From contig SPDT01000001.1 of NCBI GenBank assembly GCA_008477525.1, positions 372,001 to 436,000 on the forward strand: a stretch of DNA of 64,000 nucleotides, given 5' to 3'. Positions within the stretch are counted from its first letter, which is position 1, and every line of letters begins with the position of its first letter. A program made the translations under genes and the position numbers. The notes beneath the pieces were generated by a model that made no database searches, was not told where the DNA came from, and saw nothing but the letters and a program-made list of their open reading frames with translations. Positions 1 through 10,858 of this stretch are shown piece by piece. This DNA comes from Hypomyces perniciosus. Taxonomy: Eukaryota; Ascomycota; Sordariomycetes; Hypocreales; Hypocreaceae.

Positions 1-2430
1 CTAGTTGTTGGAAGGCCGTGATACGAGGAATACAGGGTGGACCATAGTCGGGTTCAACGTGGCATATACGAAGAACGCGTTTAGTTTCTACAGTGCTACT
101 ATACATTGGCTAGCCGGATTGGTGGAAACCCATCAGGGGTAATAAAGGAGACTTCTTTATACACATATATGATAGATACAATAGGATTCAGGTGCCTAAA
201 GCTCTATTCTATATTAGGTCAGCCAACTACTCAAACACGTTACACCGCAATACTATCTCCGAGACAATTATAATTAAGCTCTAGAGAGTAAAGGGGACCC
301 AGTCATTACACAAAGCACAAAGTACACCCAACAAGGATCAAATACTGCCATGAAACAACTATTCTGCTATTACTGACGTTTATTCAGTACGTAGCTATAC
401 AAAAGTCTTGTCATAAAATGCATAAAAGATCAGGTATAGTAACTTAATCAACACAAGATCGGCGTAACTATAAGTAAGAGTAATGCTATTTACACAAATA
501 GAATTTACTATTCGCACAGATAGTCAGTCCATGCGCCGCCACCCGCCAAAATCTAAACTGCACTAATACGTAGCTACAACAATACATTAGATTGCTTCAA
601 ATAACAGGTCTTCAATATCCCTTCTATCTACTACTTCATATAACCTCCCTAGGCCGACTACTTCTCTAGCTATACGACCAGCACGGTTAAATTCTTCTTT
701 AGTGCTGACCAAAGCTGTAGCTGAGACTCGGCTTTATCGTTGATGTTTTGGCGACCCTCCGCGTGTCCGAGAACGCCGAGAGGACGATCTAGAGCTCTGT
801 GGCGTCTACTGTGAGCTAGCAGAGCTATCTATCTTTCATTGTAAAGGGGCTTGCTGGATACTAGGGTCGATCGCCTTGACCCTTGCTCACCCTTTCTCTC
901 GCTCTCTATGTCACTGTTTTAGTTGCTATGACTGTTATGTCCTATCTCCGCCGCTGCTGTAGTTGGAGATTTTTGCGGGTGGCGTATGGACCCTCCCTGC
1001 GAATAGCAATTTCTATGAATAACATTACTACTCATAAGTAAAGAGGCATACGTCATATCTTTAGCTAAAACTTAAAAATAGAATACTAACAGTTAGTGAT
1101 ACTATTCAAGCGAGTCTATTATTAGGTGATAGATATATTTTAAGAGATGAACCGGACAACAAGATTTTTCATAGCAGAGAATCGGGGTGCAGTGCTGAGC
1201 AGGTATAAGCCACTAGTCACTATACTTAAGTCTTACTGCCAAGTTTACTTTAGAGCTAGCTTTAAGACTGTTAAGGAGAGAGTGGGTTTAGGATGGCAGT
1301 ACATAGACGGGGCGTAGGACCAAACGCGTGTGAGGGAGTAAGCATATGGCATCCTAATGCTACTCACTGTGCTTACGTCCTAACCTCAGTCTCATAGGTT
1401 CTAGGACCTAGGTAAATAGTAGCCTACGTGAACACTATGTATACGAAATTGTGTGGCATAGTAAGCCGGCTTAAGCGGAATACTATTAGTATGATAAATA
1501 CTACTACAGGTAACACATCCACTAACCTACATACATTTTAAAACTACCCTTTAGAATTATTAGAGTTATCAGGTTAAGGGAACTGTTAAGTCGCTAAGTA
1601 AGTATACTACTACTACTAATACTTCGTATAACTGCTAGTACTATGGAGTACGGAGGGCTGCGAACTACTATCTAACATTTAGAAATACCATAGTACTAGT
1701 ACTACTACTAGGAGGTCTTAAATTCGACTATCCCCGTACCTACTTCGCTGGGATGAGGAAGCTGATTAGGAAAATTGCCTTTGCTTCGTGAAGAGATGCA
1801 TAATTTTTTATGTAATCCCGATATAAACTAATAAAAAGTAGACATACTATATTTCTGCATATCCCGGCTATTTTATAATTTGTGCAACAACGTATAATTG
1901 CTGCAATATAAAAATCAAGACAATAGTATTTGCAAACCTTTACTGTTTTATATTGAATTACATTAATAGACTCCCTAAAAGCTAGTTGATATACCATTTC
2001 AGAATGAATAAATCTGTATAATAATTCAGTTGTGATTTTATGCTTTAGTGTAGAAATAGATAATTGACAGTGAGACTTTTCCTATGAGAATATGATGTAT
2101 GTTACTTTTTCGAACCAAAAGTGATTTGCCTCATGAACCCACCCCCCCCTTCGCCCCAATATCTTGGCAAAGTGGTCACGAGGATGGTCGAATTTGAGGC
2201 CCCCCTGGAACCCGAAGCCTTGTCTTTTATGATAACCAGGACTGCGGTGTGCTCCGTATACAAACGCGTTCACGCGACAATAACAGCCCGTCCCAATCAA
2301 GATAACACAATGCAGCCTCAAGTGGACAACGTCTCGCCGACAACAGTTCAGGAATCCAGACAAATAAAAAGAAAAAAACATTGTACACCAGGTTCAAAGT
2401 TTCATTTGCAGGAATGAAATGCAAAAAGAG
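1..2430. other. AT-rich gene-free region, probable RIP-degraded repeat
   Basis: About 2.4 kb with no credible open gene on either strand. The sequence is visibly richer in A, T and TA/CTA/TAG steps than the rest of the window, and stops interrupt all frames. One short decayed coding relic lies at 587-712. No terminal repeats or target-site duplications could be recognised, so the parent element is unnamed. C-to-T hypermutation of repeats (RIP) is the usual cause of such tracts in Pezizomycotina; here that is inferred from composition only. Confidence 0.5.
587..712 (-). pseudogene. Short decayed coding relic in AT-rich tract
   Basis: On the minus strand a frame of about 41 residues ends at a TAA at 587-589 and contains the stretches STKEEFNRAGRIAREVVG and RLYEVVDRRDIEDLLFEA. 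It looks like the charged helical end of a real protein, not random translation. The frame is closed by a stop about 20 nt further upstream, and a second frame there also reads plausibly, as expected of a mutated copy. I do not recognise the family. A transposon-encoded or duplicated-gene remnant is the likeliest source. Confidence 0.3.
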
Positions 2431-2515
2431 AGGTTCTTGCGTGAATCGAACACGCGACCTAGAGATAACTGCGCAGGCTGCAATCTCTCGCTCTAAACCA
2501 CTGAGCTAAAGAACC
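2431..2515 (-). tRNA. tRNA-Cys(GCA), intron-containing
   Basis: The minus strand folds as a complete cloverleaf. The acceptor arm GGTTCTT pairs perfectly with AAGAACC. The D arm is GCTC/GAGC. The anticodon stem AGAGA/TCTCT carries the loop TT-GCA-G followed by an intron of about 11 nt, and the T arm is GCGTG-TTCGATT-CACGC. The discriminator base is T, the known identity base for cysteine tRNAs, which agrees with anticodon GCA. The intron sits at the canonical site after position 37. Confidence 0.93.
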
Positions 2516-3085
2516 CGAGTAGATGATATGATGTGAGGGACACTTTTCATTGCGTATATAATCCTTTCCAGATGCACATCGCTTCGCAGCGGTACACAAT
2601 TGTGATCTTTATGTAGGCCTCTCTGGCCAAGCAAATGAATGGCAGGTCTTCCCGAACAATTGCATCCTGCCCTGGACGAGCCCATTTTTGGTCTACGAAG
2701 TACAATGGCGATATTCCGAATATATGGGACTGGACTGAATCGTTTGTTTGCTGTGTTGGGGGAGCTATATTCTCTCGATGTGTTATTGGGCTATTTCTTC
2801 CACGATCTGAATGAACTTCAATGAAGTCGAGGCCTAGGGGATCTCTATGCTGGAGAAACAGTAAGCCTTCCAATACCACCTGGTTAAAATGGTATTTTTA
2901 GGATTCTCTTCATGCTCGGATTCTGTAAGGATAAGGTAGGAATGTTTCGCGAAAGTACCTAGGTACTATTTCGGTATGATGGCTTGTTCGCCTACCCTGA
3001 AATATGGCTTGACTCGCATAATATCCATCTGCCGTTCATAAGTTACACAGTCCATTCCAAACCGCTATCCAATCAACCATGGATA
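2516..3085. other. Spacer between tRNA genes
   Basis: 570 bases between tRNA-Cys and tRNA-Gly. The frames present are short, lack homologous-looking motifs and have no supporting splice context. Nothing else is recognised. Confidence 0.5.
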
Positions 3086-3167
3086 GCGTAATTGGTTTAG
3101 TGGTAAAATTCTCCGTTGCCATCCGAGCAACGTCGGGGAGCCCTGGGTTCGATTCCCAGATTACGCA
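3086..3167 (+). tRNA. tRNA-Gly(GCC), intron-containing
   Basis: The acceptor GCGTAAT pairs with ATTACGC, followed by discriminator A. The anticodon stem CTCCG/CGGGG carries the loop TT-GCC-A, and the T arm is CTGGG-TTCGATT-CCCAG. The gene is about 11 nt longer than a standard 71-nt tRNA-Gly; the excess lies directly 3' of the anticodon loop, as expected for a nuclear tRNA intron. Confidence 0.93.
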
Positions 3168-3677
3168 AGTCATTTCTTTTTGACTTTCCCGCCATTTTTT
3201 GCTTGGTTTTCTAAGAGCTTCGCTACTGTTTGGTTTGTGGGTAATAATACTCATCCGTCCTCATCTCTGAATGTATTGTCGTCACCCTTGTTTGTCCGTG
3301 GGACGAGGGCTTTGAACGCTGCTCTTCAACGACCATCCCTCTGGCCTCGGCTTCGGTCAGCCAGTCTTTGGTCCGCGCCAACACGTGTAATTCAGCGCCT
3401 CCCCTTTCCGCAATTGATTGATCCCGATAGTGTTCACTTGGCGGAGATAACTTCCAATGCCCGCTACTTCTCCAGATAATGTGTTGTTGCTATTCGCTTC
3501 GTATTGGACCAGATCTTGCAAACTTACCACAATAGGAAACTCTCGGGGACGCCTCCGATCAGAGGTCTACCCAACACCGCCCTGCCCTTGTAAAAGATTC
3601 AACAGGTGGTAAGAGCAAAAAGACAGAGAGCCAAGAACCAAGTAGCTGGTCCTTCAATGTGGGCAAAAAAAGAAGAT
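3168..3677. other. Spacer between tRNA genes
   Basis: 510 bases. A 99-codon plus-strand frame at 3180-3479 shows no domain, signal or splice evidence and is not called as a gene. Confidence 0.5.
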
Positions 3678-3775
3678 TGACAAGAGTGGGACTCGAACCC
3701 ACGCGGATTGCTCCACCAGGAATTGCTGTTAAGGTAGCCTTAACCTGACGCCATAACCAACTCGGCCATCTTGCC
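3678..3775 (-). tRNA. tRNA-Leu(AAG), intron-containing
   Basis: The acceptor GGCAAGA pairs with TCTTGTC (one G-T pair), with discriminator A. The extended D loop and long variable arm (about 13 nt, TGGAGCAATCCGC) mark a type II tRNA. The anticodon stem is TCAGG/CCTGG with loop TT-AAG-G, giving leucine anticodon AAG, followed by an intron of about 15 nt. The T arm is GTGGG-TTCGAGT-CCCAC. Confidence 0.92.
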
Positions 3776-4102
3776 AATTAACTTGCTGTGATGCGGAACG
3801 GCGTTGTTTGGAGTCACGTTGCTGGTGCAAGGGCAGCTCCTGGGAAGACCTCCTGGTTCCATCGCCTCTCAACATTTCCATTTCCCTCTGGCAACTCGCC
3901 AAGGCAATACGAATGATGATTTCACGCAAGTCTCAAACTTATACTCCAAAATGAGGTGCAATGTAATGGTAGTAGGTATCTAACTGGCCAACAAATGACC
4001 TGATAGGTATGGATATTCTTTATCCATATCATCTCAAAATACACACCAAGTCTCATATATATATACCCCATACACATATCCCCGAGTATTCACAACCCCA
4101 TC
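3776..4102. other. 3' flank of the UNC93-like gene
   Basis: Short intergenic stretch between tRNA-Leu and the stop codon of the minus-strand transporter gene. It probably includes that gene's 3' UTR. Nothing else is seen. Confidence 0.4.
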
Positions 4103-5832
4103 TCAAGCCCCAGTCTCTTTAGCATCACCCTTGTCTTCGGACCCAGTTCCGTTTTCAGTGATCCTGGTACTTTCAGGATGCTCGGGAACAAGAAATACAG
4201 CCCAAGATGTCGCTGGGATTGTGATGAAGAACATGACAAACGCGATAATGAGGTTTACCATGGGCGTCACCTTCGCCGCGCCGATTCCGAAAGCGAGACA
4301 AGACCCTACAGACTCAAAGGACCTAACGATACCTACTCCGAGAGTCAAAGTCTCAAGGTCATTGAAGAAGGTCCCGATGATCCAATACACAAACATGTAG
4401 TGCGACTCATTAAAGAACCTAAATTCATGTCAGCAGACGATCCAGACATGCAATGCAACTAATAATGTATACCGGATGAGAACCATGCTGGTGAAACCAC
4501 GACCGAAGCCAGGTAGAGTCCAATCAAGGGTAACCTTGGGCACAGTATTCGCGTAAAGATGCTCGTTGGCAAATTGCCAACCAAATATGGCGAGCATAGA
4601 GACGGAGAAGAACCCCCAGGTGATTTTTGCCAAGGTCGGGCGACTGAATCGCTTCAGGTCAAAGAACCACCCCCAGAAAATGTTTGCAGCTGTGGCCACA
4701 ACTCCAGAAGCCAAGGCGCCCAGTGCACGAGCCCGGACAGAAAAGCTTTCAATCATCATTGTTAGTATTAATAGCCTCTCTCATGTTGGAAGTTCGGTGA
4801 AATAAATGATGAGGGAGAAATGACTTACTATCTGGTCTGGTAAATGCCGAGGTATGTTGTGTTCCAGCCAAAGCCAACGAGAATCGGAATAAGCAGATAT
4901 ATCTGCCTCCTCTTCAACAAAGCCCATATATTCCGGGCTTCGGCCGCAAGGGACGTGGTCCTCACAGTATTCGGGAGCCCAGAGCCATCGCGTCGTATGA
5001 CCTTGTTGGGTGGCGACACCAACAGAGCAAGAGGGAGGCCCAGACATTGCAACGCGATGAGAACTATGTAAGTTGTATACGATACCTTACCCAACTGTCC
5101 GTCATTAGAATTCATTGACAATTGAATGGAGGAACCGATCAATTGACCAAGTTCCCGAAGGCCGAGCCAAATTCCGGCTGACAAGCGGGTAAGTATATCA
5201 GAATACGACCTGGGAAGATAATAAGGGATCACCAAACTCACTGAATTTGCCTCGGTCTTTTACGCTGCCATATCCAAGCGCAATCGCCCCTTCGGAAGCC
5301 CACAGAGCCGATGCAGCGACACCACAGGTCGCACCACCAAACAAGACGAACCATTCCGTTCCGTAACGGTTATTGACATACAAAGACGCCGAGTACGGAG
5401 CATACCCTAACGTCCCTAGGATGAGAACCTTCTTGATACCAAATTTGTTGGCCAAAACCGAGAATATGGAGCATCCAAACACCATGATACTAGTTTTTGT
5501 CTCCTAGTGTAAATAAGAGATCCCTCGAGTGTTGGCTTTCGTAAGATGATAGATAGAGCTTACCCAAATGTGAGTGAGTTCGATCCGTTAACGAGATACG
5601 GCTCTTGTTGGCCGCCGGCACCAGTAGCGTTCAATGCACTCCATATTCCCGGCTGAGTAAAGGAGATGAGGCCGGCGAGGATAACGTTGACGAGGGGACT
5701 TCGGTACCATCTCGTAAACCGTGATACTTGTTTCGGGGGGCTCTCAATCTCGTCAGATTTATCGGATACATCGTCTTTAACTGGTTGTGGTGATGACGCC
5801 ATTTTGAGTGTGACCAAGGTAGGTCTTGGCAT
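4103..5832 (-). CDS. UNC93-like MFS membrane protein
   Basis: Five exons (5564-5832, 5242-5489, 4829-5177, 4473-4745, 4103-4418) join in frame to 484 residues. Introns of 54-83 nt have clean borders (GTAAGC, GTGAGT, GTAAGT and GTATAC donors). The N-terminal 40 residues are hydrophilic and cytosolic-looking; the rest is a series of hydrophobic helices typical of a 12-TM carrier. Family marks are the early LISFTQPGIWSALNATGAGG segment, the GAIALGYGSVKDRGKF segment after TM4, and a late ESHYMFVYWIIG segment. These fit the fungal UNC93/DUF895 branch of the major facilitator superfamily, whose substrates are mostly unknown. The next gene upstream, on the same strand, is a glutamine-synthetase-like ligase, so a nitrogenous substrate is possible; this is inference. 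A second in-frame Met at residue 11 could be the start. Confidence 0.82.
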
Positions 5833-6385
5833 GTAGAGAGTAAACTAAATCTTATACATAAAACCCTATTGCAACAGCTACAACCCAGCTATATATACTC
5901 CGAATTAAGTTTCCTCTATCACGCAGTACATTTTATAGTTTGTCTATCCCCTCATAGTCCATTCATTTATTCTAAATCTTGGTTACTCCAAGTGTGGAAC
6001 CCCACATGCAACCCCGTTGATGTCGTGATGGTAACATGCAATGGCGATTTCTACAGCCAATCCGCGAGGATCTGGGCATCTGCATTCATGAAAATTACGG
6101 AGCGTTAACTCCTATCGGATTCAATAGCCTGTATATTAACGATGATCGCCAAGCTTTCGTGCGACGGCAGTTGAGGAAGTTGACCGAAATTGTCGCCATT
6201 GATAACCTCCCAGACACGGATTGGCTGTGTAGATATAACCATGCAACTCGCTATTGTATTTCTCCATCAGTCACTAACGCCAAGGGACCGGGGATACGAT
6301 TCATGCTCCAATCGTTTTTCTCTGCCAAGTCGCCTTCAATTGAGCCGGTTTGCGCCGATATTCGACGTCAACTCCGTCTCCTGTC
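5833..6385. other. Intergenic: UNC93-like promoter and GS-like 3' flank
   Basis: 553 bases that should hold the UNC93-like promoter and the 3' UTR of the ligase gene. A plus-strand frame crossing 6036-6743 runs antisense into the ligase exons and is not credited. Confidence 0.45.
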
Positions 6386-8007
6386 TTACACCGTCTCAAT
6401 GTATCGTCTCATCTCCCTGTTATCTGTTAGCTATTCGCTCGCAATCGTATTAGGGAATCAACGCTCTTACCAGTCCGTCACGGCCTCGTTGAACAGCCGT
6501 AGTTCATGCTCTCTCGTTCCTCCGAAATGGTCCACAAAGTCATCCCCCAACACCTCACGGGCCACACTGTCCTTCCTCATGAACACCTCCGTGGCAGACT
6601 GTAATGTGTTTGCTAGCCGTACATCCATGTATTCACCTTTGTTCATGTTCAGAGCATCTTCGCTACCCAAGGGGGGACAGGGTATCTCGAGCTTCTTTTC
6701 AACACCGCGCCAGCCACAGCCGAGAAGTGCTGCGAGGACGTAATGTGGGTTGGAGTCGGCGCCAGGAACCCGAACTTCGAACCGGGTAGCCGATGGCGGG
6801 CATGTCGGTGGCGCAATGAGCCGAACAGACGCACCGCGATGCTCCAGGCCCCATGACACAATAATGGGGGTTCTGAAGTTCTCGTCTAGCCGCTTGTACG
6901 AGTTGATGGTAGGCGCAAGAAGAGGCATAATGTCAGGAAGCCCAGACAAGATGCCTGCCAGGAAATGGCGTCCCAAGTCTGATAGCCCAGCGAGATCCTT
7001 CCATCTAGGTGCTTCTTCCTGATCAAACGGATCTCTTGCGAATAGATTCCTTCCATCTAGATCCACGACAGAGATATGGACATGCCCGCTGTTTCCGGGA
7101 AGCCCCTGTTTGGGCTTGGCCATGAAACATGGTGTGACGTGGTAGTTAACACTGACGCTCTTGACAACATACTTAAAGAGAACAGCACGATCAGCCATCT
7201 TGGTTATGTCGTTGTACTCAAGACAGGCTTCGAAGACACCGGGCCCAGGAGAGGTATGCCAGCCTTCAATATCGCAACCAAACGCAGAGCAAGTATCAAA
7301 GACATCGTAGTAATAGTCTCTGTTATGGACCGGGCGAGTGAGAGAGTATCCAAACATTCCTTCGGTAAGGGAGGGTAAATGATTGGGAGAGTTGTGCTGA
7401 AGGAAACCGGCTGGGGAGCTGGTTGTGGGATCTGGGTTTCTGAATGTGTAGTACTCATATTCGACTGGATTAGTGAATGCATTAGTATGATGAGACTCTA
7501 GAGTAAAGAGAATTAGTGTATTATACCTCCAGCCATAGCATTGCAGCCCTTGGCTTGTAAGCGATCAAGTTGGCTCCGCAGAAGACTCCGCGGGCATGTA
7601 AACAATGGCTCCTTGGTATCTGGATCGTAAAAGTCGACCAGGAAGAAGGGAACATTGTCTTCCCAGGGAATTCGTCGAAAAGTAGAGAGATCAGGGATTG
7701 CCAGAAGGTCACGAAGCCCCGTATCGGAGCTACAGACCTTGAGCTCGCGCAGATAACATTTGTCATGCATATCCCAACCAAACATGACCGACGAGAAGCC
7801 AAAGCCGTTTATGGCAATGGACAAGAACTTCTTTTTAGAAATAAGTTTACCTCGTAACTGACCATCAGCGTCGATGCAAGCGACCTTGACGCGGGTGTCG
7901 TGCTCAAGCAACCGCGGGAGAGCGCTGACCTGGATGGTTGTCGTGTCCATGGGTGCCATTTCTGGTGTAGTGACTATGGCAGCAGGAGCCATTGCGCAAG
8001 AGAACAT
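6386..8007 (-). CDS. Type-I glutamine-synthetase-like amine/ammonia ligase
   Basis: Three exons (7527-8007, 6471-7464, 6386-6416) give 501 residues. The last exon is only 31 nt: the ORF appears to stop at TDW, but a GTAAGA donor and CAG acceptor add EMRRYIETV, the family's usual C-terminus. Residues about 1-130 form the GS beta-grasp domain. The catalytic domain shows the metal and glutamate-binding GHVHIS motif, NSYKRL, the arginine-bearing WGLEHRGASVRL strand and the FEVRVPGADSNPHY motif. This belongs to the fungal GSI-type group related to FluG and gamma-glutamylpolyamine synthetases, not to the eukaryotic GSII used for ammonia assimilation. The expected reaction is ATP-dependent amidation of glutamate; the amine acceptor cannot be told from sequence. 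The start at 8007 is the first Met; a second lies at residue 6. Confidence 0.87.
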
Positions 8008-9750
8008 GGAAGCACAATTGAGAAGAAGGGCAACAAGGATACAGTTGACAGTTGGGCTGAAAGAGGTTGGCCAGGGGAAAGCTAGGGGAACGGGGCGTCA
8101 AGCTCCTTATGAAGATCTGTAACTGATGGAAAGTGACGCCCCACACCAGCATAGCAATCAGATATAGACGACGATCAGGTAAAATAACCTCTCACGTTTG
8201 ACCACAACTTAGGTATGTTTGAAGAGAAAATAGGCACACAGGAGGACACGGCAAAAGCAGCACACGTCATGATTCCGTGGCTGGCTGAGGTCCATGACCC
8301 GGAGCATCCTAGAGCTACTGAAGAGCTGTTGTTCAGAAGTATGGCAACACAGAGCTAGCGATGGTGCAATTACAACAGTATTAACCTTATACCTTGCCAT
8401 CAATACCAATTTGTTTCTTTATACTCACAGACATTGTATCTTACCGATCTCCATGCCCGATTGGCTCTCATTGGGCGGACATGTTGGCACATTTCATAGC
8501 TTCATGACCACCTTAGCTCCTTGCTATACGGTGTACAGGAATTCTTGGCATATTGTAAGACCGTGGTCGAGGCCTAGAAATGCATGCTGAAGTGGAAAGT
8601 GACCATACCTCCCTGTGGTAGTGCAACCTAATCACCAGAGTATATCGACCCATGTGACTACGAGATGAACAAGGTGCCACACATCTCAACTCGACGTTGC
8701 GTATGGCCAGAAATGGCAGCCCAAAGGTTAAAACAAACAACTCCTTGTGCCCTGCATCTTGTGCCTTGCACCTTTACGTGCCAAGGTACCAGGGAGGAAC
8801 CTCATCGGTAAGGAACAAGAAACAATGGCTGAGGTTTGGGATACATACCACACTTTTCCATGGATGGTGAGGCCGCTCTATTGGTAGGCTACGCGTTGCC
8901 ACATTCGGGTTTGATGGATGGAGTCGAACGAGGACACAAGTCTGGTGCCCTGGATGAGGTGGCTTGAGTCGTGGTTATTGGTAGGTGGTGATTCAAGGTT
9001 GAGTTTACCGGGCTATCCGTCCCTAGACTGCCACTATATCTTTAGGCTTTACCAAGATGGGCTACACCTTCAGCAGCCCGTTACCTCAGTCGAGATGTGA
9101 TACATGCTCCGTTGGCCTAGTCATCAAGCGAAGCTACGCTTCGGGGTTGCCTCCTTTGTATTGGGACATCTTGACATCCAGCTACCACAAATTCAAGCAA
9201 CAATCTGAAATGCTTCCTGAGAACTGGCTGTTTCGGCCCTTCTGACTGCCAAAAAATGCAGCGATCTGGTGTTTTGGTGTTACTGTGCCCATCGTTGGTG
9301 CTGAGGCCAAACGCCGATATAAGCCCGATTACCACACCACAGCATCTTTTCCTGCTAGCCAACTGTGTAACAAATCCGTAGTAGCACGTGGTTGATAAAG
9401 TACGTATTAAAGCATTCTGTATCATCGTGTTGACTTTGCGGCAATTTGAGACCCGAACCTAACATTTCGGATGGGAGTTGCAGAGGAGTTTAGAGACTGA
9501 GCATGGAACGGATGAATTGGCTAGATGTTAGGCCATCTGTTCGTCATATTCATGTCATAACATGGTAACCCACAACGCAACCTGCTATGTTACAAGGTGT
9601 CTTGAGAGGAACACAAACCTTATATAACACATATACTATACACTTGTACATAAAAGCGCCAAGTTACCTACGCGTAAAGCTGTCACTTAAGAGGTCCTGC
9701 ATACACAGCCGCTTGAGTCGTGTCGTAATGTTGGTGACGTCTTCGCGGCA
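8008..9750. other. 1.7 kb gene-free interval
   Basis: Nothing convincing on either strand. Frames of 60-102 codons occur (for example 9117-9425 minus) but have no motif, no codon coherence across candidate introns and no Kozak-like start. The left end should contain the GS-like promoter. Confidence 0.45.
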
Positions 9751-10547
9751 TCATGAGCTCTGTTCCTTGGCCTCTTCTTTCTTCAGCCTTTGTATAAGCT
9801 TTTCTCGCAAGAATGGGCTCAATCCAAGACTGCAATGAGAAAAAGTCAGCCAAGCCCGTAAAACGAAATATGATAAACTCACATTCCCTGATTTGTTAAC
9901 ATCCTGTATGTCCCACTGGGCTGAAGCTTCCCCACGACCTCGCCAGACTCATTCACCTCGACACTCCCTAGAATGTCCTCTGGCCAGGCAATCCGTCCGA
10001 AGTCCGGAGGGTTCCGGCGATCACTGAGATGAACGAAACCCCCTCTGCCAGCGCCGCCCGCTCCACCTTGTGCACTCGCTCCGCCAGCGCCATCACCCCC
10101 CTGCTTGCGAGAGGAACCTCTGTCGCGGCGTTGATGCTGTTGAGGGAAGAATGCGCCACCTGAGCCGAGATTAAAACCTCCAGGACTGGCGAATGCCCTT
10201 GCTTGGCTGATTACGTCTTCATCTTGGTGGCCATACTCAGAGACAACCTCATTCAGAATTGTCGTGAAGGTGTGGTTCTCCGTGAAGGACTGAGGCGTGG
10301 GAGGTATTGTGGTGGATGTGCCAATTGCAAGCCGCTGTGACGGAGGATTTGCATCGAGGTATGTGAGGGTATGAGACGATGGAGATGACGGATTCTCAAA
10401 GACTTTCTTTCAAGAGTTTAGCACTTTGTCAACGGCCTGCGACAACTGAGTGCGGCTCACAATGTGTGAATTATTCGGCAGGGTAGACACAGTCCTGCGG
10501 AAAAGCCTTAGGCCCCGCGGAGCAAAACGAACTGTCGCAACTAACAT
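9751..10547 (-). CDS. Small conserved-looking protein, probably mitochondrial, with in-frame TGA
   Basis: The frame starts at 10547 (MLVATVRFAPRGLRLFRRTVS, an Arg-rich uncharged-to-basic presequence typical of mitochondrial import) and runs to 9751. Two interruptions must be removed. A 53-nt intron (9830-9882, GTGAGT...CAG) gives TNQGILGLSPFLREKLIQRL. The second is an in-frame TGA at 10410-10412, which falls inside a candidate 54-nt intron (10407-10460, donor GTGAGC, acceptor AAAG). With both removed the product is 229 residues: presequence, a Ser/Pro/Thr-rich part, a Gly/Arg-rich linker (SRKQGGDGAGG), then a conserved-looking tail with DRRNPPDFGRIAWPEDILGSVEV. I do not recognise a named family. 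It is divergent from DPB2 across 311 bp. Confidence 0.6.
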
Positions 10548-10858
10548 GACTGTATTCGTCGTTCAGATTGAGGCGGTTTCAATGATTCGCAGTTGCGAAG
10601 ACTTTTGAAGCTTCAACATCTTTGTGTAGGGATTAAACAGCCTATGAGGTCACTGGTTGGAGCTTCCAGCTTTACCCCACAATAACGGATATATGAATAT
10701 GCATCTAAAGGAATCAATTAGACGCGTCAACGCGGTTCCCCCTCCAAAGTCGCGACTTATGGACTAGGTCATTAAAGATATTAATCACTACTATTACAGA
10801 TTCGATCTCGAACCGAACATCGCGCCATGCTGATTTCATAGCATCCAGCATAGCAAAT
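10548..10858. promoter_or_regulatory. Bidirectional promoter interval, small protein / DPB2
   Basis: 311 bp separate the start codons of the minus-strand gene ending at 10547 and plus-strand DPB2 at 10859, so both promoters must lie here or overlap the genes. No TATA box is evident, as is usual for housekeeping promoters. Confidence 0.45.

Noticed and set aside
6036..6743. 235-codon plus-strand open frame
   Set aside because: Half of it is antisense to conserved GS-like exons, which explains the open frame. The remaining part has no motif or splice support.
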